This document shows, piece after piece, positions 1 to 5,394 of a stretch of 7,224 bases of DNA. Position numbers and translations under genes: made by a program. Source of the DNA: DATCTV01 sp964400685 (lineage in GTDB: Bacteria; Desulfobacterota; Desulfomonilia; UBA1062). The notes under the pieces are model-generated. The model saw only the letters and a program-made list of their open reading frames with translations, was not told the DNA's origin and did not search any database. Positions within the stretch are counted from its first letter, which is position 1. Every line of letters begins with the position of its first letter. The stretch covers positions 1 to 7,224 of the forward strand of contig CAYNVT010000168.1 of assembly GCA_964400685.1 (NCBI GenBank), written 5' to 3'.

Positions 1-402
<402 letters not shown>

Positions 403-434
403 AATCCCAAAGCAAATCGTACTTTCCACTATTC

Positions 435-448
435 AGTTTTCAAAGATC
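435..448 (-). promoter_or_regulatory. boxA-like rRNA antitermination element
   Basis: The minus strand reads GATCTTTGAAAACT about 33 nt before the mature 16S start. It resembles the boxA of bacterial rrn leaders (TGCTCTTTAACA in E. coli, TTCTTTGAAAACT in many other bacteria), where NusB/NusE (S10) load onto the nascent RNA to prevent premature termination of rRNA transcription. Position and sequence both fit. No accompanying boxB hairpin was recognised. Confidence 0.65.
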
Positions 449-472
449 AAAAGCGGCATAAATCCAGATTAT

Positions 473-501
473 CTATTAGTATCTGCCTCTTCAATTGTCA
501 A
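473..501 (-). promoter_or_regulatory. candidate rrn promoter P3 (closest to 16S)
   Basis: On the minus strand a perfect -35 box TTGACA (complement of 496-501) is followed after exactly 17 nt by TAATAG (complement of 473-478), a weak -10. Transcription would start near 466, giving a leader of about 65 nt that still includes the boxA-like element. The -35 lies in one arm of an inverted repeat (493-531). The -10 match is only about half of consensus, so the call rests mostly on the -35, the spacing and the location. Confidence 0.5.
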
Positions 502-548
502 GCCATTATCTTTATCGGCACAATGACAATTTTACTGCAAGGTCCCGT

Positions 549-577
549 TGACTATTAGATATTTCAGGCAGTGTCAA
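549..577 (-). promoter_or_regulatory. candidate rrn promoter P2
   Basis: On the minus strand TTGACA (complement of 572-577) is followed by CTAATAGTCA. A 17 nt spacer gives TAGTCA as -10 (complement of 549-554), and a 14 nt spacer gives TAATAG; neither is a strong -10. The call is supported by the perfect -35 and by two similar units on each side. Confidence 0.4.
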
Positions 578-629
578 TAACTTTTTTTCTTTATGTTTTT
601 TCTCACTGCGTTCCGCAAAAAGCTCGTCT

Positions 630-658
630 TATCTATGTCAAACCCCTATTAGTGTCAA
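630..658 (-). promoter_or_regulatory. candidate rrn promoter P1 (closest to tyrS)
   Basis: On the minus strand TTGACA (complement of 653-658) is followed after exactly 17 nt by TAGATA (complement of 630-635) and then a GACGAGC discriminator-like segment. A second TTTGACA lies inside the spacer. Transcription would start near 623. The GC-containing segment directly after the -10 is the kind of discriminator seen at growth-rate-controlled rRNA promoters, but that regulation is inferred. Confidence 0.5.
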
Positions 659-685
659 GGAGTTTTTTATCTTTTTTTATAAATA

Positions 686-702
686 ATATTATCTCATAAT
701 AT
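686..702 (-). terminator. AT-only hairpin after tyrS, doubtful terminator
   Basis: A perfect 7 bp inverted repeat ATATTAT / ATAATAT with a 3 nt loop lies 17 nt past the tyrS stop, next to the 8 bp palindrome AACTAGTT (704-711). In the tyrS mRNA it is followed by an A-rich rather than a U-rich stretch, and the stem has no G-C pair. It therefore does not meet the usual picture of an intrinsic terminator. It may only slow polymerase or protect the mRNA 3' end. Confidence 0.2.
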
Positions 703-718
703 CAACTAGTTACATTAA

Positions 719-1909
719 TCAAATGATAACAACTCGAGCAAATCGCCTTTTCCCTGCCTGAATAACATGGGACCCTTCATCAAGATTGAGAGTATCATCT
801 GAGATTTTCCTTTCATTTAACTTGACTGCCCCCTGCTTAACTAGCCTTCTGGCTTCAGACGTACTGCTCACAAGACCCGTTTCCTTCATGACGGAACATA
901 TCCAAGCCTTTTCTTTTGACAAAGCATATTCTGGTATATCGTCAGGAATTTCCTTTTTGCTGTGTACTGTAATGAATATCTCAGCGGAACTATCTGCTAG
1001 CTGCCGGTCATTATACCTTTCAACCAGTTCGTATGCCAGGGCCTTCTTTGCATCCATAGGATGCAGTTTTCCGGAGGCTACATCCTGCTTCATTTCCGAT
1101 ATTTCATCCAGCGTCCGGCGGCTGATTAGTTCATAATAAAGCCACATGAGATCATCCGATATGGACATGACTTTACCGTACATTTCTGAGGGTTCATCAT
1201 TGATCCCGATATAATTGTTGTAGGACTTGCTCATCTTCTGGACACCATCAAGACCTACGAGTAGCGGCATTGTCATGACCACCTGCTGTTCCTGGCCATA
1301 TGCTCTCTGCATTTCACGGCCCATCAGGAGATTGAATATCTGATCAGTCCCGCCTAGCTCTAAATCTGCATTCAAGGCAACAGAATCGTAGCCTTGTACG
1401 AACGGATATAAGAATTCATGAATGCTTATCGGTTGCTCGCCTTTAAATCTCTTGCTGAAATCATCCCGTTCAAGCATTCGAGCGACAGTCTGGTGAGACG
1501 TTAGTTTGATAAAATCAGAAACTGTCATGCCATCCATCCATTCCGAATTAAATCTGACTTCGGTCTTATCAGGGTCAAGAACCTTGAAAAACTGTTTCTT
1601 GTAGGTTTGAGCATTTTCGAGGACATCCTCACGCGTCAGAACTTTCCTGGTTGAGCTCCTTCCGCTTGGGTCTCCTATCATCCCGGTAAAATCGCCTATA
1701 AGAAATATTACTTCATGCCCCATATCTTGAAACTGGCGCATTTTATTAAGGACCACAGTATGGCCGAAATGTATATCAGGTGCCGTCGGATCAAAACCCG
1801 CTTTAATCCTTAAAGGTTTTCCTTTCTTCAGTTTTTTTTCAAGTTCCTCTTCGGATATTATCCCGACAGCTCCGCGTTTGATCTCTCTTAACTGTTTATC
1901 GATATCCAT
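719..1909 (-). CDS. tyrS: Tyrosyl-tRNA synthetase
   Basis: Charges tRNA(Tyr) with tyrosine in the cytoplasm in an ATP-dependent two-step reaction. The 396-residue product is full length for the class I enzyme. The Rossmann fold opens with GFDPTAPDIHFGH (residues 38-50), whose HFGH is the HIGH signature. The tyrosine-pocket segments YPFVQGYDS (168-176) and GGTDQIFN (186-193) follow, and a perfect KMSKS sits at 225-229. The C-terminal part (about 334-395) is an S4-type RNA-binding domain that grips the tRNA. The HFGH and KMSKS forms and the length suggest the TyrZ-like TyrRS subgroup rather than the classical E. coli TyrS type. The ATG start lies 17 nt after the rny stop, behind a modest AGGGGA Shine-Dalgarno sequence, so it is probably co-transcribed with rny. 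It is the last gene of the operon before the rRNA genes. No T-box is possible in the short gap. Confidence 0.97.
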   Translation of the reverse strand: MDIDKQLREIKRGAVGIISEEELEKKLKKGKPLRIKAGFDPTAPDIHFGHTVVLNKMRQFQDMGHEVIFLIGDFTGMIGDPSGRSSTRKVLTREDVLENAQTYKKQFFKVLDPDKTEVRFNSEWMDGMTVSDFIKLTSHQTVARMLERDDFSKRFKGEQPISIHEFLYPFVQGYDSVALNADLELGGTDQIFNLLMGREMQRAYGQEQQVVMTMPLLVGLDGVQKMSKSYNNYIGINDEPSEMYGKVMSISDDLMWLYYELISRRTLDEISEMKQDVASGKLHPMDAKKALAYELVERYNDRQLADSSAEIFITVHSKKEIPDDIPEYALSKEKAWICSVMKETGLVSSTSEARRLVKQGAVKLNERKISDDTLNLDEGSHVIQAGKRRFARVVII

Positions 1910-1926
1910 TTCCAGTCCCCTGTTAC

Positions 1927-3477
1927 TTACTTGGCAAATTCAACAGCCCTGCTTTCTCTTATGACAACAACTTTTATCTGTCCGGGATAAGTCAGTTTTG
2001 CTTCTATAGATTTCGAAATATCTTTTGCCAGCATCTGCGTATCTTCATCACTGACATTCTCCGCTTCAACCATAACCCTCAGCTCTCTCCCGGCCTGAAC
2101 AGCAAATGTCTTGCCGACCCCCTTGAACGAGGAAGCAATCTCTTCAAGGTCAGTCAGTCTTTTAACATAATTTTCCAGCATTTCCCTTCTTGCACCGGGA
2201 CGCGCAGCAGACAGCGAGTCTGCCGCCTGAACCAGAAAGCAATAGACCGAGCTCACCTGCGCCTCATTATGATGAGAGGCTATCGCTTCCACAACCTTTG
2301 CTGATTCACCGTAACGCTTGGCAATTTCCGCCCCGATAATAGCATGTGACCCCTCGACTTCATGATCAATAGCTTTTCCGATGTCATGGAGCAATCCCAC
2401 CCGTTTGGCTATTTTCTGGTTGATGCCTAGTTCAGCTGCCATTATACCGCACAAATGTGCAACTTCAAGAGAGTGCTGATACACATTCTGTGAGAAACTT
2501 GTCCGGTATTTAAGCTTACCGACAAGTTTAATCAATTCAGGATTTATACCGTGAACACCAACTTCGAATGTCGCCTGCTGGCCGGATTCCCAGACGCCTT
2601 CATTGACTTCAGTCGTTACTTTTTCAACAACCTCTTCAATGCGTGACGGATGAATCCTGCCGTCCACAACAAGCCTTTCAAGTGCCTGCCTGGCTATTTC
2701 CCTCTTGATCGGGTCAAAGCTTGAAATGATTACGGCATCAGGTGTATCGTCAATTATCAGATCAACTCCTGTTACTGCTTCAATTGACCTGATGTTACGG
2801 CCTTCTCTTCCGATTATTCGGCCTTTCATCTCTTCGCTGGGCAGATTTACAATCGAAACGGTCCTTTCGCTTACAACATCGGCCGAGTAGCGCTGAATTG
2901 CTGTTGAAAGAATTTCTTTTGCCTTCCTGTCAGCTTCCGCTTCAGCTTCATCTTGAATTTGTTTAATCATCTTTGCAGCTTCATGCTTTGCTTCGCTTTC
3001 CAGCATCTCCATCAGGGTCTTCTTAGCCTGATCGGTTGTCATGGAGCTTATTTCTTCAAGTCTTGATATCTGTTTTTTTCTTATTTCATCAATTTCCGTC
3101 TTCAACGAATCCACATGTTTTGTTTTATCAGCGACTGATTTCTCGGAACGTTTTACTTCCTGTTCCCTCTTATCCAGCTGATTCAGTTTGCCATCAAGAA
3201 GATCTTCCCTCTGGAGAATACGTTTTTCTGCCGCAGAAACCTCTTTGAACCGCTCTTTTGCTTCATCTTCACTTCTCTTTTTCGCATCAAAAATAATTTC
3301 TTTTGCCTGCAGATTTGCATCCGTTATAATGCTCCCTGCTTCCTTAATCGCCTCTTCCTTTATCTTTTTAGTCTCAATCTCTGCACTTGCATTGGCTTTT
3401 TTGCTCACTGCAAAATGCAACCCGAATCCAACGACAGCACCGGCAACAACTGCCAGTACGATATAAAGTATCACCAT
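1927..3477 (-). CDS. rny: Ribonuclease Y (membrane-anchored endoribonuclease)
   Basis: Endoribonuclease that starts mRNA turnover, tethered to the inner face of the cytoplasmic membrane. The 516-residue product has the family's usual length and order. It has one N-terminal transmembrane helix (about residues 2-24), then a long charged Glu/Lys/Ala-rich coiled coil (about 30-195). A KH RNA-binding domain with the GRIIGREGRNIR loop follows (219-230). The HD metal-dependent domain contains H335, LLHDIGKA with H364-D365 (362-369), SHHNE (401-405) and D420 as likely metal ligands; a conserved C-terminal region follows. Its ATG overlaps the upstream cyclo-ligase stop in TAATG, and AAAGAGGTG precedes it, pointing to translational coupling. 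tyrS follows 17 nt later. The family is present in Firmicutes and many Desulfobacterota but absent from E. coli, which supports the taxonomic guess. Confidence 0.97.
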   Translation of the reverse strand: MVILYIVLAVVAGAVVGFGLHFAVSKKANASAEIETKKIKEEAIKEAGSIITDANLQAKEIIFDAKKRSEDEAKERFKEVSAAEKRILQREDLLDGKLNQLDKREQEVKRSEKSVADKTKHVDSLKTEIDEIRKKQISRLEEISSMTTDQAKKTLMEMLESEAKHEAAKMIKQIQDEAEAEADRKAKEILSTAIQRYSADVVSERTVSIVNLPSEEMKGRIIGREGRNIRSIEAVTGVDLIIDDTPDAVIISSFDPIKREIARQALERLVVDGRIHPSRIEEVVEKVTTEVNEGVWESGQQATFEVGVHGINPELIKLVGKLKYRTSFSQNVYQHSLEVAHLCGIMAAELGINQKIAKRVGLLHDIGKAIDHEVEGSHAIIGAEIAKRYGESAKVVEAIASHHNEAQVSSVYCFLVQAADSLSAARPGARREMLENYVKRLTDLEEIASSFKGVGKTFAVQAGRELRVMVEAENVSDEDTQMLAKDISKSIEAKLTYPGQIKVVVIRESRAVEFAK

Positions 3478-4043
3478 TATGTCACCTCTTTATGGGTGTA
3501 AAAAACACCTTGATCCGTAACCATATAATTAACCCTGGTATCCCAGGGATCCACATTAAGGCGTTTAATCAGAAAATCATTATAGCATACCCCCAGTGTA
3601 TTAATCGGGGCATGCTTCGAGATTAATCTGTCATAAAAGCCTTTGCCGTAACCAAGCCTGTAGCCTTTTTCATCAAATACGATTCCAGGAACGAGGAATA
3701 GATCGATTTTACCCGGATCAACATAATCATCATTAGCAGGCTCGGGTATGCCGAAAGACCCGATAACAAAATTATAGGGATAATCGGCATGAGAGAATAA
3801 AATATCTTCTTCTACCACTTTTGGAAAAGCAAAATATTTACCTTTCTCAGTTGTTAAAGATAAAACATCCGCCTCCGAGCGGACAGGAAAATACAATGCA
3901 ATAGTTTTTGCAGATTTAAATGGATTGAAATTTAAAATGTTTTTACAGATAGAATTTGAAAGCTCACGCTTTAAGGCCTCACTCATTCGTGCCCTTTCTT
4001 TAAGAAACCTTTCCCTGATGCTGGCTTTCTCATTCATATTCAT
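3477..4043 (-). CDS. fau: 5-formyltetrahydrofolate cyclo-ligase
   Basis: Converts 5-formyl-THF to 5,10-methenyl-THF with ATP, returning a dead-end folate to the one-carbon pool (cytoplasmic; MTHFS/YgfA family). The 188-residue product has the typical size. The N-terminal KASIRERFLKERARMS (6-21) is the usual basic helix, IALYFPVRSEADV (48-60) is the family's early substrate-binding region, and VPGIVFDEKGYRLGYGKG (118-135) followed by FYDR (136-139) is the hallmark nucleotide/substrate loop. The ATG at 4041-4043, or the in-frame ATG two codons later, keeps the conserved N-terminus. Neither has a clear Shine-Dalgarno sequence, whereas an internal ATG at 3984-3986 does, but using it would remove the conserved helix. 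The stop overlaps the rny start. zapA lies 94 nt upstream, the same zapA-to-cyclo-ligase order as in E. coli (zapA-ssrS-ygfA). Confidence 0.93.
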   Translation of the reverse strand: MNMNEKASIRERFLKERARMSEALKRELSNSICKNILNFNPFKSAKTIALYFPVRSEADVLSLTTEKGKYFAFPKVVEEDILFSHADYPYNFVIGSFGIPEPANDDYVDPGKIDLFLVPGIVFDEKGYRLGYGKGFYDRLISKHAPINTLGVCYNDFLIKRLNVDPWDTRVNYMVTDQGVFYTHKEVT

Positions 4044-4137
4044 GCCAGGGCAAAATAAAAGAGACTTATTTTGAGAACACCTCGGAAGACAACAATTAAA
4101 GCTAATCCGGAGTAACTAATTGCCTTTCTTTTCCATC
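4044..4137 (-). other. zapA to cyclo-ligase gap, possible RNA element
   Basis: This 94 nt spacer has no reading frame of note. On the minus strand it contains TCTTCCGAGGTGTTCTC (complement of about 4073-4089), which resembles the 5' closing stem of 6S RNA. Then comes a 7 bp AT-only hairpin AAAATAA / TTATTTT (4052-4072). In many proteobacteria the 6S RNA gene lies in this interval, but here the space is only about half of a usual ~180 nt 6S RNA. No convincing 3' partner (CTCGGAAGA-like) was found before the cyclo-ligase start. I do not call a 6S gene. Confidence 0.25.
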
Positions 4138-4392
4138 CTATCGTTGACCAATACGGATATTCAGAATTTCCTTTAAAGATTCCAATTCAGTCTTTGTTTT
4201 CTTTATCTCATCCGCCATATTTAGCATGACCATGGCTATAAGATCCGAAGTGGTCACTGCATTGCCCTGCTTCTGAACATCATCGACCATTTCTTCAATA
4301 TATCTTGACAATGACTGAATGTAATCATCGTCTCCCCGGGATTTTACTTTATATTCCTGTCCGAATATCTTTATTGATACCGAGTTCTGCAA
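4138..4392 (-). CDS. zapA: Cell division protein ZapA
   Basis: Small cytoplasmic protein that binds FtsZ and bundles protofilaments to stabilise the Z-ring. The 84-residue product matches the short ZapA form. The N-terminal SVSIKIFGQEYKVKS (4-18) is the beta-hairpin FtsZ-binding head. It is followed by DDDYIQSLSRYIEEMVDDV (21-39), a helical region, and then by a long helix LIAMVMLNMADEIKKTKTEL (51-70) continuing as a coiled coil for dimerisation/tetramerisation. The start codon is TTG (complement of 4390-4392), four nt after the zapB stop, with no clear Shine-Dalgarno sequence. I chose it because it gives the usual family N-terminus and no in-frame ATG or GTG lies nearby. Translation probably depends on coupling to zapB. 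A hairpin lies just before the start. Confidence 0.88.
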   Translation of the reverse strand: MQNSVSIKIFGQEYKVKSRGDDDYIQSLSRYIEEMVDDVQKQGNAVTTSDLIAMVMLNMADEIKKTKTELESLKEILNIRIGQR

Positions 4393-4396
4393 GTCT

Positions 4397-4609
4397 TTAA
4401 AATGTTTCGAAACACTTAATAAGGTGTTCGATTTTCTCTTTTACTTTTTCCTTCTCAGCAAGCAGCATTTCGACCTGCGAACTGAGACCGTTAGCCTCTT
4501 CCTCCTTTTCTATAAGCTTTTCGGTAAGCCTGCTGTTTTCCTTTTTCAGCGCTTCAACCGTTTGTAATAGTTGGTTAATTTTCTCTTCCAGCGTATCAAG
4601 TATTTCCAA
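4397..4609 (-). CDS. zapB: ZapB-like coiled-coil cell division protein
   Basis: A 70-residue, almost entirely alpha-helical coiled-coil protein rich in Glu, Lys and Leu (EILDTLEEKINQLLQTVEAL near the N-terminus, then continuous heptads to residue ~62). No membrane segment or catalytic motif is present. ZapB in E. coli is a coiled coil of about 80 residues that binds ZapA and strengthens the Z-ring. Such coiled coils have low sequence specificity, so the identification leans on the position directly before zapA, a familiar arrangement in Deltaproteobacteria. The start is TTG (complement of 4607-4609), immediately preceded by an in-frame TAA, so no start further upstream is possible. A GGGG Shine-Dalgarno core lies 6 nt ahead. 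This is the first gene of the leftward operon. Confidence 0.75.
   Translation of the reverse strand: MEILDTLEEKINQLLQTVEALKKENSRLTEKLIEKEEEANGLSSQVEMLLAEKEKVKEKIEHLIKCFETF
4400..4417 (-). promoter_or_regulatory. mRNA hairpin at the zapB/zapA junction
   Basis: The minus strand reads AAGTGTTTCGAAACATTT: a 7 bp stem (one G-U pair) with a UCGA loop, built on the perfect 12 bp palindrome TGTTTCGAAACA (4403-4414). It covers the last zapB codons and ends 7 nt before the zapA TTG start. Ribosomes finishing zapB would melt it, so it could tie zapA translation to zapB. No function has been shown. Confidence 0.35.
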
Positions 4610-4643
4610 TTAATACCCCATCTTATAAACCTTAATTAATTAT

Positions 4644-4677
4644 AATATAATACATACATAATAATCATTCAAGTCAA
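4644..4677 (-). promoter_or_regulatory. candidate promoter of the zapB-zapA-fau-rny-tyrS operon
   Basis: On the minus strand TTGAAT (complement of 4667-4672) is followed after 17 nt by TATATT (complement of 4644-4649), a 5/6 match to the -10 consensus. An overlapping TTGACT (complement of 4672-4677) offers a better -35, with spacers of 17 nt to TGTATT or 19 nt to TATTAT. Any of these would start transcription roughly 25-35 nt before the zapB TTG. The surrounding AT-richness makes chance -10 matches likely. Confidence 0.5.
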
Positions 4678-4740
4678 GCATCTATTTTCCAAACCGGACT
4701 CCCACGGTGTGAAATTAAAATTTTACAAATATTTATTTAT

Positions 4741-4756
4741 TGCTTAAGCATAATGC
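4741..4756. promoter_or_regulatory. overlapping palindromes in the divergent promoter region
   Basis: TGCTTAAGCA (4741-4750) is a perfect 10 bp palindrome, and GCATAATGC (4748-4756) is a second symmetric element overlapping its end. They lie 52-67 bp before the GAF gene start, where a promoter or operator for that gene would be expected; CATAAT inside them resembles a -10. No well-spaced -35 was found. An operator role is a guess. Confidence 0.25.
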
Positions 4757-4807
4757 AAAAGGAAACCGATAATAAGATGAAGTGAATGATTAAGTGGAGG
4801 GTAAATT

Positions 4808-5302
4808 ATGGAAGGCACATATCTTGAAAGTATTTATAATCTTATTAAGTCTATCAAGGAATCCAAAACACTCGATGCTTTGATTGAAATCATTACACAG
4901 GAATTGCCTGAAGCAGTCGGTGCTAGATATTGTTCGCTTTTTATAAAAAACCATTCATCGGGAGAGCTTGAATTAAAGGCACACAATCATCAGGATATCG
5001 GAGAAGATCCGTTTATTCATGTTGCCGATCATGACAAAAGCATCATGAACCTGACGATTTCACGCAATACATCTTTATTGATACGAAACATAGAGGAAGA
5101 AATCGGTTTCCACAATAAAGAAAAATACAGTACAAAGTCTTTTATGTGCCTGTTAATAAAAGACGATAACGAAATTGAAGGTGTACTGAATTTAGCAGAT
5201 AAAGCACCTGAAGGATTCACCAGGGAAGACATGCTCTTTGCAACAATTATTTCAGAATTGATAGGAAGCCATCTAAAACGCTATGGCATAGCCAGCATAT
5301 GA
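4808..5302 (+). CDS. Stand-alone GAF-domain protein
   Basis: A 164-residue soluble protein that is essentially one GAF domain (about residues 20-156), a small-molecule or redox-sensing fold. Visible family features are the leading helix TLDALIEIITQELPEAVGA (21-39), the first strands YCSLFI and ELELKAHN (41-60), the TSLLIRNIEEE segment (88-98), the central strand KYSTKSFMCLLIK (106-118), GVLNLADK (125-132), and a closing helix ending LIGSHLKR (151-158). No output domain (kinase, cyclase, HTH or EAL/GGDEF) is attached, so it must act through a partner if it signals. C42 and C114 are present, but no haem- or iron-binding motif is obvious. The ATG is preceded by GGAGGG with a 7 nt spacer. It is transcribed divergently from the zap operon and is 92 nt upstream of the SCP2-like gene. 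The ligand is unknown. Confidence 0.85.
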   Translation: MEGTYLESIYNLIKSIKESKTLDALIEIITQELPEAVGARYCSLFIKNHSSGELELKAHNHQDIGEDPFIHVADHDKSIMNLTISRNTSLLIRNIEEEIGFHNKEKYSTKSFMCLLIKDDNEIEGVLNLADKAPEGFTREDMLFATIISELIGSHLKRYGIASI

Positions 5303-5317
5303 CCTGAGAAAATTGTA

Positions 5318-5346
5318 TTGACTATGGATATGATAGATGATAGCAA
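5318..5346 (+). promoter_or_regulatory. weak candidate promoter before the SCP2-like gene
   Basis: TTGACT (5318-5323) is followed after 17 nt by TAGCAA (5341-5346). The -35 is good, the -10 is poor. If used, transcription would start near the base of the hairpin at 5352-5373, separating the SCP2-like and aminotransferase genes from the GAF gene. Confidence 0.25.
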
Positions 5347-5351
5347 ATAGA

Positions 5352-5373
5352 GAGTGAGCAATCGCTCGCACTC
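5352..5373 (+). promoter_or_regulatory. stem-loop in the leader of the SCP2-like gene
   Basis: GAGTGAGC and GCTCGCACTC face each other across an AATC loop. GAGC pairs with GCTC and GAGT with ACTC, leaving a 2 nt bulge on the 3' side. It lies 9 nt before the AGAGGAGGT ribosome-binding region (5382-5390). No U-tract follows, so it is not an intrinsic terminator. It might mark a 5' end, stabilise the mRNA, or influence translation. Confidence 0.35.
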
Positions 5374-5394
5374 ATCAATAAAGAGGAGGTATGT

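Larger units (their letters stand above)
403..718 (-). other. rRNA operon leader and promoter region (no protein gene)
   Basis: This 316 bp stretch between the tyrS stop and the mature 16S start shows no credible reading frame. It is AT-rich, with several A/T homopolymer runs (for example 582-588 and 673-679). On the minus strand it carries three TTGACA boxes, a boxA-like element and an inverted repeat, listed separately. The segment from about 402 up to the last promoter should be the precursor leader of 16S that is removed by processing. Its 3' half resembles rrn leaders of other bacteria in having a CTTTGAAAACTGAA-like sequence shortly before 16S. Confidence 0.85.

Noticed and set aside
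3036..3466. Two plus-strand frames (70 and 92 codons) opposite the start of rny
   Set aside because: They are antisense to the coiled coil of RNase Y; the open frames follow from its biased Glu/Lys codons.
3984..3986. Alternative cyclo-ligase start with a better Shine-Dalgarno sequence (AAAGAAAGGG)
   Set aside because: It would delete the conserved basic N-terminal helix of the family, so the start at 4041-4043 (or the ATG at 4035-4037) is preferred.
3875..4090. Possible 6S RNA closed by pairing of TTCCGAG (about 4087) with CTCGGAG (about 3880)
   Set aside because: The 3' partner is inside codons of the conserved VRSEADV segment of the cyclo-ligase, the span exceeds 200 nt, and no internal 6S bubble could be recognised.
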